A DNA stretch of 18,058 nucleotides from an uncultured bacterium. Its GTDB lineage: Bacteria; Actinomycetota; Coriobacteriia; Coriobacteriales; Coriobacteriaceae. A program made the position numbers and the translations under genes. Location of the stretch: assembly GCA_905215445.1 (NCBI GenBank), contig CAJMPZ010000045.1, positions 1 through 18,058 of the forward strand. Direction: 5' to 3'. Below are positions 6,954 to 13,320 of the stretch, piece after piece. Under the pieces are notes generated by a model that saw only the letters and a list, made by a program, of their open reading frames with translations, was not told the origin of the DNA and did no database searches. The stretch's first letter is position 1; the number at the start of each line of letters is the position of its first letter.

Positions 6954-8756
6954 ATGAGGTTTACTCATCCTGTCAACACGCTCAAGAAGCTCGGCTGCGG
7001 CCTTGCGTTTGGAGCAGCGGCTATCATTGCCATGCCGACTTCGGCACTCGCCTGCACCCAGATCTACATGGGCAGCAAGCTCACGGCAGACGGCAACACG
7101 TACTACGGCCGTTCCGAGGACTTCGGTCCGCGCTACATCAAGCACTTTGGCATTGAGCCCGCACACAAGGACGGCAACGAGTACACCTCGGTCGAGTCCG
7201 GTTTTGAGTACAAGTCCAAGGGCGCAACCTACCGCTACACCTTCGTTCGCGACAACCCCTCGCAGTGGGAAGATCGCTACGACGCATATTCCGAGGCAGG
7301 CATCAACGAGAAGGGCGTCTCCTGCTCTGCCACGTTGAGCACCTCCTATAACGAGAAGGCCGAAGAGGCCGACCCCATCACCGAGGAGACTGGCATTGGC
7401 GAATACAACTACGCCAGCGTCATTCTGGGCGAGAGTGCCACGGCCCGCGAGGGTGTCGAGCTCCTCGGCAGCCTGATTGACGAGCAGGGCGTCTGCTCCA
7501 ACGACCAGATCATCATTGCCGACAACAACGAGACCTGGTTGTTTGCAGCGCTTTCCGGCCATCAGTGGATCGCCATGAGGCTCACTGACGATATCGCCTC
7601 GCTCAACCCCAACATCGGCAACCTCACCTATGACGTCGACCTCGACGACACCGAGAACTGCCTCCACTCCGAGGGCATCGAGTCTATGCCTAAGGAGAAG
7701 GGCTTTGCCGAGTACACCGACGGCAAGTTCGACGTCGCCAAGACCTACGGCGAGGAGATTGGCGAGGCCGGCATGCACCAGTGGTCGCGCTATATCCAGG
7801 GCCGCGATTACTTCATGGCTCCGCTTGCTGAGGGCACCGACTACGAGATCGTCAAGGACGAGCGCGAAGACGCTCGCGCGACGACCGGCGCCCTGGTCCA
7901 CGAAATGCAGCCGCTGTTCTTTACGCCCGGCAAGTCCGACTGGAACACCTTTGAGATGATTCGTTCCTTCGCCGCTCGCGGCAAGAATGTCGCCGGCCTC
8001 AACGCCAACACCGACGGCGCCTATGCCATCGGCTCCAACCGCAACACCGAAATCCACACCTTCCAGATCCGTCACGGCATGGACCCCGAGATCGCGACCA
8101 TCCAGTGGGAGATGCTATCCAACGCCGAGTTCTCCGTCGCCATCCCCCTCTATTCCGCACTGCTCACCGAGGTCAGCCCCTACTTCAGCGATCAGGATGT
8201 CTCCTTCGATCACTGCGAAGAGGAAGACGTCGTGAACAACGAGGAGCCCAAGAACTCCATCAACTACGTCCTCATGGACATCAACACGCTCGCCTATGAG
8301 AACCGCGACCACTGCGCCGCCGGCGTCCGCGCCTATCTCGACGCCCTGCAGAAGGAACTCATCGAGCAGAACCTGACCGTCGACGAGGCCATGCAGGCCG
8401 AAGAAGGCACCGAAGCCCGCACCGCCCTGGCCAACAAGGCCGGCAAGGCTGCAACCAAGAACACCTATGTTAAGTGCAAGGCCATGCTCGAGGAGATGCG
8501 CGACTACCTCCAGGAGGGCGATTTCTCCGAGGAGTTCGTCCCGAGTGACTACGATGCTGACAACGACTGCCTGGTCGAGTCCATCACCTACGCCGACGAG
8601 GCCCTTTCCGATGAGGACGTGGCCGAGCCCGAGGCCGAAGAGAAAGAGGTCACCGAGGAGAAGTCCGAGGGCAACAACATGGCCGCCATGGCCGTTGGCG
8701 CCGTCGTCATCATCGGTGTCTGCGCCTACGTGATCTATCGTCGCAAGAAGGCCTAA
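6954..8756 (+). CDS. Secreted, membrane-anchored C69-family dipeptidase
   Basis: A 600-residue Ntn-hydrolase of peptidase family C69 (dipeptidase A type), which cleaves dipeptides. The signal peptide (about 1-33: KKLGCGLAFGAAAIIA, then MPTSALA) ends directly before Cys34. CTQIYMGSKLTADG followed by YYGRSEDFG is the family N-terminus, so signal removal would expose Cys34 as the N-terminal nucleophile. AIGSNRNTEIHTFQIR is another family segment. The C-terminus has an acidic linker (EPEAEEKEVTEEKSEG), one membrane helix (about 576-594) and RRKKA, so the enzyme should be tethered outside the cell. I chose ATG 6954 because it gives a normal signal peptide after GGGAGGG; spacing is short. A likely role is processing extracellular peptides. 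Confidence 0.92.
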   Translation: MRFTHPVNTLKKLGCGLAFGAAAIIAMPTSALACTQIYMGSKLTADGNTYYGRSEDFGPRYIKHFGIEPAHKDGNEYTSVESGFEYKSKGATYRYTFVRDNPSQWEDRYDAYSEAGINEKGVSCSATLSTSYNEKAEEADPITEETGIGEYNYASVILGESATAREGVELLGSLIDEQGVCSNDQIIIADNNETWLFAALSGHQWIAMRLTDDIASLNPNIGNLTYDVDLDDTENCLHSEGIESMPKEKGFAEYTDGKFDVAKTYGEEIGEAGMHQWSRYIQGRDYFMAPLAEGTDYEIVKDEREDARATTGALVHEMQPLFFTPGKSDWNTFEMIRSFAARGKNVAGLNANTDGAYAIGSNRNTEIHTFQIRHGMDPEIATIQWEMLSNAEFSVAIPLYSALLTEVSPYFSDQDVSFDHCEEEDVVNNEEPKNSINYVLMDINTLAYENRDHCAAGVRAYLDALQKELIEQNLTVDEAMQAEEGTEARTALANKAGKAATKNTYVKCKAMLEEMRDYLQEGDFSEEFVPSDYDADNDCLVESITYADEALSDEDVAEPEAEEKEVTEEKSEGNNMAAMAVGAVVIIGVCAYVIYRRKKA

Positions 8757-8771
8757 GACTCTCACGTTCTA

Positions 8772-8809
8772 AAGGAGGGCAAGACAGCGCGAGCAGTCTT
8801 GCCCTCCTT
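8772..8809 (+). terminator. Terminator after the dipeptidase gene
   Basis: Perfect 14-bp arms, aaggagggcaagac and gtcttgccctcctt, with a 10-base loop start 16 bases after the stop codon. The following tract (ttgtccgtcattt) is only moderately U-rich. Confidence 0.8.
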
Positions 8810-8819
8810 GTCCGTCATT

Positions 8820-8961
8820 TGACCGGCGGGAAACACCGGCGGGAAACCCGCCTGAAATCTTTTCAAAAAAGATTTCCCCGCGCATATTGCACTGTGCTAT
8901 AGTGCAGCGCAACAGCAATCAGGTGCTACCGCGCCATGGCATCACGAAAGGAGCCACCGAC
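8820..8961 (+). promoter_or_regulatory. Promoter and operator-like region of the ECF transporter operon
   Basis: A tandem repeat of ccggcgggaaac, a GGCGGG-aaa-CCCGCC hairpin (8838-8852) and a 10-bp hairpin gaaatctttt/aaaagatttc (8854-8876) lead into TATAGT (8898-8903), the best -10 hexamer. It lies within a perfect TGCACT-N7-AGTGCA dyad (8888-8906), where a repressor could compete with polymerase. No clear -35 hexamer is seen. Transcription would start near 8910 and run through the leader peptide. Confidence 0.5.
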
Positions 8962-9030
8962 ATGAAGAACGCGATGACGTCTCTCAACAACTGGTGGTGG
9001 CGTGATGCGAATACGATCGGTCGACGGTGA
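8962..9030 (+). CDS. Trp-rich attenuation leader peptide
   Basis: A 22-residue open frame, MKNAMTSLNNWWWRDANTIG followed by RR and TGA. AAAGGAG lies 8 bases before its ATG. Three consecutive UGG codons (8992-9000) are extremely unlikely by chance and match the NWWW leader peptides of actinobacterial trp operons. A terminator hairpin follows 39 bases after its stop codon and the structural gene starts at 9175. The peptide serves as a tryptophan sensor: ribosome stalling at the UGG codons when charged tRNA-Trp is scarce would change the folding of downstream RNA. The peptide itself probably has no other function. Confidence 0.9.
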   Translation: MKNAMTSLNNWWWRDANTIGRR

Positions 9031-9066
9031 GTCCCTCACGCCTGTTTTTGCGCTCTAGGTGATTGG

Positions 9067-9097
9067 AAGGCCTCCGGTTTCGACCGGGGGCCTTTTT
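9067..9097 (+). terminator. Attenuator terminator hairpin
   Basis: The stem ggcctccggt/accgggggcc (9069-9078 with 9083-9092, one U-G wobble) has a UUCG tetraloop and extends by two A-U pairs. TTTTT follows at 9093-9097. It lies between leader peptide and transporter genes, as required for conditional termination. Confidence 0.92.
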
Positions 9098-9108
9098 CTA
9101 TCTCGAGC

Positions 9109-9128
9109 CCGATCGCATTCGCATCACG
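9109..9128 (+). promoter_or_regulatory. Post-terminator segment complementary to the leader
   Basis: This 20-base segment is complementary at 19 of 20 positions to 9001-9020, the bases immediately after the Trp codons. Formed in read-through RNA, the stem would enclose the terminator. Its last eight bases (GCATCACG) also occur at 8939-8946, just before the leader's Shine-Dalgarno site, giving 9001-9008 a second partner. Confidence 0.65.
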
Positions 9129-9174
9129 CGCCTCCGTTTTTTCTTGCACTCCCCTTTTTGAAAGGACTTTCACC

Positions 9175-9747
9175 ATGTCTCAGAACACCACCGCCGCCCA
9201 GCCCCGTACCGTCCAGACCGCCAACCGCGGTAAGCTCGATATCCGTGCCCTTGTCCTGCTCGCCATCCTGCTTGCCGCCGGCTTCATCCTCAACTTCACC
9301 GTCGGCAAGGCCATCTCGGGCATCTCGGGCGGCATGATCAGCCCCGAGTTCATCATCTCGGCCTTCTGCCTCACCATCCTGGTCATTCGCCCCAACATTG
9401 GCCAGGCGCTCATCATCGGCCTCATCTCGGCCGCCGTGATCCAGATCACCACCACCTCGCCGTTTGTCGATTTTGCCGCCGAGGGTATCGCCGCCATGCT
9501 CATGGCCGCCATTGTCAACGCCGCTGCTAAGGGCGGTCAGGTCAAGCCCGCCGTCGCCGTTGTCGCAACGTTCGTGACCACCTTCGTCTCGGGCGTCATC
9601 TTCATGGTTATCAAAATGGCCATGCTCGGCGTGGTGGGCGAGCTCGCCGCAGCCATGCTGCCCGTCGTCGCCATGACCGCCGTCTTTAACGCCATCCTGG
9701 TCGGCGCCCTCTATCTGCCCATCCAAAAGGCTCTGAAGCTTAACTAA
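9175..9747 (+). CDS. ECF transporter S component, TrpP-like (probable tryptophan)
   Basis: A 190-residue membrane protein with about six hydrophobic segments (roughly 26-45, 53-73, 77-95, 103-119, 124-150, 155-182). S components bind the substrate in the membrane and dock on EcfT. The stretch GGMISPEF followed later by IGLISAAVIQITTTSP resembles the TrpP/YhaG tryptophan-transporter group. The assignment to tryptophan rests on this likeness, on the WWW leader peptide upstream, and on the lack of any Trp in the protein. AAAGGA lies about 9 bases before the ATG. The ATPase gene follows after 126 bp and EcfT after that, so this is a dedicated single-substrate module. Other aromatic or vitamin-like substrates remain possible. 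Confidence 0.82.
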   Translation: MSQNTTAAQPRTVQTANRGKLDIRALVLLAILLAAGFILNFTVGKAISGISGGMISPEFIISAFCLTILVIRPNIGQALIIGLISAAVIQITTTSPFVDFAAEGIAAMLMAAIVNAAAKGGQVKPAVAVVATFVTTFVSGVIFMVIKMAMLGVVGELAAAMLPVVAMTAVFNAILVGALYLPIQKALKLN

Positions 9748-9873
9748 CCTGCTCGGCTTTACGAGCCATCCCGACGCTCCACCAGCAAAGACTGTCCCAA
9801 ACAACTAGCTCTTGGGGACGTTCTTTAACGACTAGTCATGTAAGAACGTCCCCAACGACTATGAAAGGTATTC
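9748..9873 (+). promoter_or_regulatory. Intercistronic gap with a perfect 14-bp hairpin
   Basis: Arms ttggggacgttctt (9812-9825) and aagaacgtccccaa (9842-9855) are perfectly complementary around a 16-base loop that itself contains gactagtc. An upstream gtcccaa (9794-9800) could pair alternatively with the left arm. No U-tract follows. It may tune expression of the ATPase relative to the S component, protect the upstream mRNA, or be a REP-like palindromic element. GAAAGG (9863-9868) is the ribosome site for the next gene. Confidence 0.6.
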
Positions 9874-11625
9874 ATGGAAACGATCATCAGCGTCGATGAC
9901 GTCTCGTTCTCATATGGCAGCGCACCCGAGCCCGCGCTCGCCCACGTGTCGTTTAATGTGCATCAGGGCGATTTCATCGGCATTATCGGTCCTTCGGGCG
10001 CCGGCAAGTCCACACTTGCCGCCTGCCTCTCGGGCGCCGTGCCTCACCACTACACCGGCACCTTTTTTGGCTCCGTCACCGTGGACGGCCACGACACCTG
10101 CGAGGTCTCGCTCACCGATGTATCGCAGATCGTCGGCAGCGTGCTGCAGGATATCGACACGCAGATGGTCGCCTCGGTCGTCGAGGACGAGATACTCTTT
10201 GGCCTCGAGAACTTTGGCGTTCCCCACGACCAGATCGAGCAGCGCGTGAGCGAAACGCTCGAGACCGTCGGCATCAGCGACCTGCGCGACCGCGAGATCG
10301 CCACCCTCTCGGGCGGACAGAAGCAAAAGGTAGCCATCGCCGCCATCCTCGCCATGCGTCCGCGCGTTTTGGTTCTCGACGAGCCCACCGCGGCACTCGA
10401 CCCCGCCAGCTCCACGTTGGTCTTCGAGACGCTGCGTGAGGCAAACCGCGCACTTGGAATTACCATCGTCGTCGTTGAGCAAAAGGTCGCCCTACTCTCG
10501 GAGTACTGCAACCGCGTGCTCGTGCTCAACCATGGCGAAATCGCGCTGCAGGGCGAGCCACACGAGGTCTTCGCGCATACCGACGAGCTCCGTGCCATCG
10601 GCGTCGACTGCCCTCGCGTCACGCGTATCTTCAATAGCCTCGAGGCCGATGGCCTGGTAAGCGGTACCCCTTGCTTGGATGTCGATGAGGCCGAGCGCCT
10701 GATTTCGGGCATCGTCGACCCCGCACACGCAAGCAGCGACATTCAGGCACCCGCCGGCTCACCGCACGCACCGTCGTTGCGCCCGCACGCCAAGGACGCC
10801 GAGCCCGTGCTCACCTTCGACCATGTTGAGTTTGCCTATCCCAATGGCGGCGCCGCCGTCCACGACCTCAACCTGACCCTCTATCCCGGCGAGCTCGTGG
10901 GCATCGTCGGCCAGAACGGTGCCGGCAAGACCACGCTCACCAAGCTGCTCACAGGCCTGCTTAAGCCCGCCTCGGGCAGCGTGCGCGTTACGGGGCTGGA
11001 TACCGCCGCGGTCCCCACGAGCCGCATTGCCCGCGAGGTCGCAACGCTCTTCCAAAACCCCGACCGCCAGATCTGCAAGGATACCGTACTCGACGAGGTC
11101 GCTTTTGGCCTGGAACTTGGCGGCATGGACCGCGCCGAGGCTCTGCGTCGTGCTCAACTTGTTATCGACCGCTTTGGCCTGCCTGCCGATGAGGCACCTT
11201 TCTCGCTTTCGCGCGGCCAGCGACAAATGGTGGCGCTTGCCTCCGTCGTAGTTGTTGAGCCCAAGATCGTCGTGCTCGACGAGCCCACGAGCGGCCTTGA
11301 TTACCGCGAGTGCATGACCGTCATGGAAACGGTGCGCACCATGGCCGAGCGCGGCTGCGCCGTTATCATGGTCTGCCACGATATGGAAGTTGTTTCCGAC
11401 TTTGCCGAGCGTATCGTAGTAATGGCCGACGGTCGCATCCTCGACCGCGGCCGCACGCACGAGCTATTCTCGAACATCGATCTCATGCGGCGTGCCTACG
11501 TGGAGCCTCCCCAGGTTATTGAACTCTCGCGCCGTCTGGCATCTTCCGTCTCGCCCGCTTTTGCGCAGGTGAGCGAGGTCAGCGATGTCGTTCGCATTAC
11601 CAAGGAGATGGTCCGCCGTGGTTAA
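9874..11625 (+). CDS. ECF transporter ATPase, two ABC domains fused (EcfA-EcfA')
   Basis: A 583-residue protein with two complete ABC ATPase domains, energising ECF uptake from the cytoplasmic side. Domain 1: Walker A GPSGAGKS (39-46), signature LSGGQ (145-149), Walker B VLVLDEP (165-171). Domain 2: Walker A GQNGAGKT (346-353), a variant signature LSRGQ (445-449), Walker B IVVLDEP (465-471). A Pro/Ala-rich linker (about 283-310) joins them. Separate EcfA1 and EcfA2 are common; fusion is known in several Gram-positive lineages. The protein contains no Trp. The start has GAAAGG 5 bases upstream. Its stop codon overlaps the start of EcfT by 8 bp, indicating translational coupling. Confidence 0.93.
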   Translation: METIISVDDVSFSYGSAPEPALAHVSFNVHQGDFIGIIGPSGAGKSTLAACLSGAVPHHYTGTFFGSVTVDGHDTCEVSLTDVSQIVGSVLQDIDTQMVASVVEDEILFGLENFGVPHDQIEQRVSETLETVGISDLRDREIATLSGGQKQKVAIAAILAMRPRVLVLDEPTAALDPASSTLVFETLREANRALGITIVVVEQKVALLSEYCNRVLVLNHGEIALQGEPHEVFAHTDELRAIGVDCPRVTRIFNSLEADGLVSGTPCLDVDEAERLISGIVDPAHASSDIQAPAGSPHAPSLRPHAKDAEPVLTFDHVEFAYPNGGAAVHDLNLTLYPGELVGIVGQNGAGKTTLTKLLTGLLKPASGSVRVTGLDTAAVPTSRIAREVATLFQNPDRQICKDTVLDEVAFGLELGGMDRAEALRRAQLVIDRFGLPADEAPFSLSRGQRQMVALASVVVVEPKIVVLDEPTSGLDYRECMTVMETVRTMAERGCAVIMVCHDMEVVSDFAERIVVMADGRILDRGRTHELFSNIDLMRRAYVEPPQVIELSRRLASSVSPAFAQVSEVSDVVRITKEMVRRG

Positions 11626-12364
11626 CGTCATCGACTACATGCCGGGCGATACGCTGCTGCATCGCCTGAACCCCGTCGTCAAACTGGGCCTCGCCGCCGC
11701 CATCATCGTCGGCATCTTCTTGTCCGACACCTACGTGGCGCTGCTGGGCTTTTTGGTGCTCACCCTTGCGCTGGGCGCCTATGCCGGTGTCGTCGACCGT
11801 CTGTTCTCGCTGCTCAAGTTGCTGATTCCGCTCGCGCTTATCATGCTGGTGCTCCAGCTGGCCTTTATGCGCGATGGCAACGTTGTGTGGGGCTTTATCA
11901 CCGACACGGGCCTCATCACAGGATCGAAGGCCTGTCTGCGCCTGCTGGGTGTGGCGTTACCGCTCATCCTCATGCTCATGGTGACCAAGCTCAACGACCT
12001 TGCCAACGCCTGCGTCGAGGTGCTGCACGTACCGTATCGCTATGCCTTTACCTTTACCACGGCGCTGCGCTTTGTGCCGGTGTTTGGTCAGGAGATGAAC
12101 GCCATCATGGAAGCGCAGACCACGCGCGGCGTCGAATACGACACCAAGAACCCCATCAAGAAGCTTAAGCTCATGCTGCCACTGTGCGTGCCACTGCTCA
12201 TCTCGAGCGTGGGCAAGACCGATGCCACAGCCTTGGCGGCAGAACAGCGCGGCTTCTATCTGCGCACGCGCGCCAGCTCGTACAAGCGCTACCCCATCAA
12301 GGGCCTGGACATCGCCGTGCTCGTCGCCAGCATCGCCCTCATCGCCATCGGCTTCCTGTTCTAG
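11618..12364 (+). CDS. ecfT: ECF transporter transmembrane component EcfT
   Basis: A 248-residue integral membrane protein that couples the ATPases to the S component. YMPGDTLLHRLNPVVKL at the N-terminus is the usual EcfT opening. Four or more membrane segments follow (about 24-58, 65-84, 105-122, 230-247). The two coupling-helix Arg-Gly motifs appear as TTRG (168-171) and EQRG (209-212). I chose GTG 11618: AAGGAG lies 10 bases upstream and the frame overlaps the ATPase stop codon. ATG 11639 is possible but would cut into the conserved opening. The only Trp of the whole transporter is here (W91). A terminator follows the gene. Confidence 0.9.
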   Translation: MVNVIDYMPGDTLLHRLNPVVKLGLAAAIIVGIFLSDTYVALLGFLVLTLALGAYAGVVDRLFSLLKLLIPLALIMLVLQLAFMRDGNVVWGFITDTGLITGSKACLRLLGVALPLILMLMVTKLNDLANACVEVLHVPYRYAFTFTTALRFVPVFGQEMNAIMEAQTTRGVEYDTKNPIKKLKLMLPLCVPLLISSVGKTDATALAAEQRGFYLRTRASSYKRYPIKGLDIAVLVASIALIAIGFLF

Positions 12365-12394
12365 TTCACCACCGACAGCAACCGCCCAACGCAA

Positions 12395-12429
12395 AAGGCC
12401 TCAGCTCGCACCAAACGAGCCGAGGCCTT
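12395..12429 (+). terminator. Terminator after ecfT
   Basis: Arms aaggcctcagctcg and cgagccgaggcctt pair at 13 of 14 positions around a 7-base loop, 30 bases past the stop codon. The tail (aactgttt) is weakly U-rich. Confidence 0.75.
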
Positions 12430-12462
12430 AACTGTTTCACCAGATAAAACCTACCAAAATTA

Positions 12463-12483
12463 ACCTGTCCCTTTTTGACAGGT
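12463..12483 (-). terminator. Terminator after the racemase gene
   Basis: The arms acctgtc and gacaggt flank a 7-base loop and lie 6 bases past the stop codon of the leftward racemase gene. On the minus strand the hairpin is followed by taatttt, consistent with intrinsic termination. The motif also resembles REP-type palindromes. Confidence 0.65.
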
Positions 12484-12489
12484 CGAAAG

Positions 12490-13236
12490 CTAGAGGCGGT
12501 AGGGGGCGCCGCTGCGGATGATGGATTCGCGCACCAGGACATCCATGGCGTCGAGGGTGATCTCGGGCATCTCTCGGTACTTCTGTAGCACCGAGAGCTC
12601 GGTGCAGGCCAGAATGACGCGGTCGCAGCCGCTACGGGCGAACTCCCACATCACGCGGTCGAACTTATCCATATCGGGCTCACGTCCGGCCTTCACATCA
12701 TCGTAGATAAGCGACATCACATCGTTCTGACGTTTCTCGCTGGGATAGACGACCTCAACACCCGCAGCCTTACATTCGCGGCCGTAGACGCCCGCGCCCA
12801 CGGTTCCGTCGGTGCCCATGATGCCAATCTTGTGCACCGGCTCGGCCGGCATACTCAGGTTGGGGTCGAACTCGCACTCCCCCATCACCGCACCGGCCAG
12901 AGCATAGCGCACCGACTCACGCGGCATATGGATAATCGGCACCTTCGTAAACGACTGGATCTGGTCGTAGAAGTAGTGTGACGTGTTGCAGGGAATGGCA
13001 ATGTGCGCACAGCCCAGCGACTCGAGTGCCTGGGCACACTCTTTCATGGTCGCCAGCAGCTTGGCATGCTCGCCGGTCTTAATGGCCAGCGTGCGGTCGG
13101 GCATGGTCGACTTGGAGAGCACCACCATGTCGATATGTTCCTGATCGCAGGCAGCAGCCGTATGACGCACCACCTGGTCGTAGTAATACGACGTGGCCTC
13201 GGCGCCCATGCCGCCGATAACTCCCAGCTTTTCCAT
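12490..13236 (-). CDS. Aspartate/glutamate racemase family protein
   Basis: A 248-residue cofactor-independent amino acid racemase. MEKLGVIGGMGAEAT is the typical N-terminus. The two catalytic cysteines are visible: C83 in IPCNTSHYF and C211 in LACTELSVL. ATG 13236 has AAGGAGG 5 bases upstream; the longer frame to 13320 runs into an intergenic hairpin. It lies 84 bp downstream of an ATP-grasp ligase gene on the same strand. Pairing of an aspartate racemase with a D-aspartate ligase is known in Enterococcus faecium peptidoglycan synthesis, so production of D-Asp is the best inference. D-Glu for the stem peptide is the main alternative; the N-terminal pattern fits the aspartate racemase group better. 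Confidence 0.9.
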   Translation of the reverse strand: MEKLGVIGGMGAEATSYYYDQVVRHTAAACDQEHIDMVVLSKSTMPDRTLAIKTGEHAKLLATMKECAQALESLGCAHIAIPCNTSHYFYDQIQSFTKVPIIHMPRESVRYALAGAVMGECEFDPNLSMPAEPVHKIGIMGTDGTVGAGVYGRECKAAGVEVVYPSEKRQNDVMSLIYDDVKAGREPDMDKFDRVMWEFARSGCDRVILACTELSVLQKYREMPEITLDAMDVLVRESIIRSGAPYRL

Positions 13237-13272
13237 CGCCGCCTCCTTGGTGACGCTTGCGCAATTGCGCGT

Positions 13273-13278
13273 ATCATA
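13273..13278 (-). promoter_or_regulatory. Candidate -10 element for the racemase gene
   Basis: TATGAT on the minus strand lies 36 bases before the start codon and is followed by a 12-bp palindrome gcgcaattgcgc (13259-13270). A TTTGCA hexamer lies 15 bp upstream. The racemase may thus be transcribed separately as well as from the ligase promoter. Confidence 0.35.
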
Positions 13279-13281
13279 CCC

Positions 13282-13311
13282 GCGCCCGCCCGATGCAAAC
13301 CGGACGGGCGC
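13282..13311 (-). terminator. Intercistronic hairpin between ligase and racemase genes
   Basis: The arms of this 11-bp stem, gcgcccgtccg and cgggcgggcgc in minus-strand RNA, pair fully with one U-G wobble, 9 bases past the ligase stop codon. There is no U-tract, so partial termination or mRNA protection is more likely than full termination. Confidence 0.5.
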
Positions 13312-13320
13312 CGCGCTCAT

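Larger units (their letters stand above)
8939..9097 (+). promoter_or_regulatory. Tryptophan-responsive transcription attenuator
   Basis: The leader RNA has the parts of a ribosome-mediated attenuator. The SD-proximal GCCACC (8953-8958) can pair with GGUGGC in the Trp codons (8996-9001). CGGUCGA (9018-9024) can pair with UCGACCG (9080-9086), which would break the terminator hairpin. A ribosome stalled at 8992-9000 leaves 9018-9024 free, favouring antitermination. A ribosome reaching the stop codon (9028-9030) covers that stretch, and the terminator forms. A small GTGAG-tcc-CTCAC hairpin (9027-9039) overlaps the stop codon. Pairings were found by eye; energies were not computed. Confidence 0.85.

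Noticed and set aside
6903..8075. 390-residue minus-strand frame opposite the dipeptidase gene
   Set aside because: The plus strand encodes a recognisable C69 enzyme with signal peptide; the minus frame is only a reflection of codon bias.
8823..8847. Tandem ccggcgggaaac units as a CRISPR-like repeat
   Set aside because: Only two adjacent copies with no spacers.
8820..9174. Possibility of a T-box or TRAP-binding leader
   Set aside because: No T-box sequence and no run of GAG/UAG triplets was seen; the Trp-codon leader peptide explains the region better.
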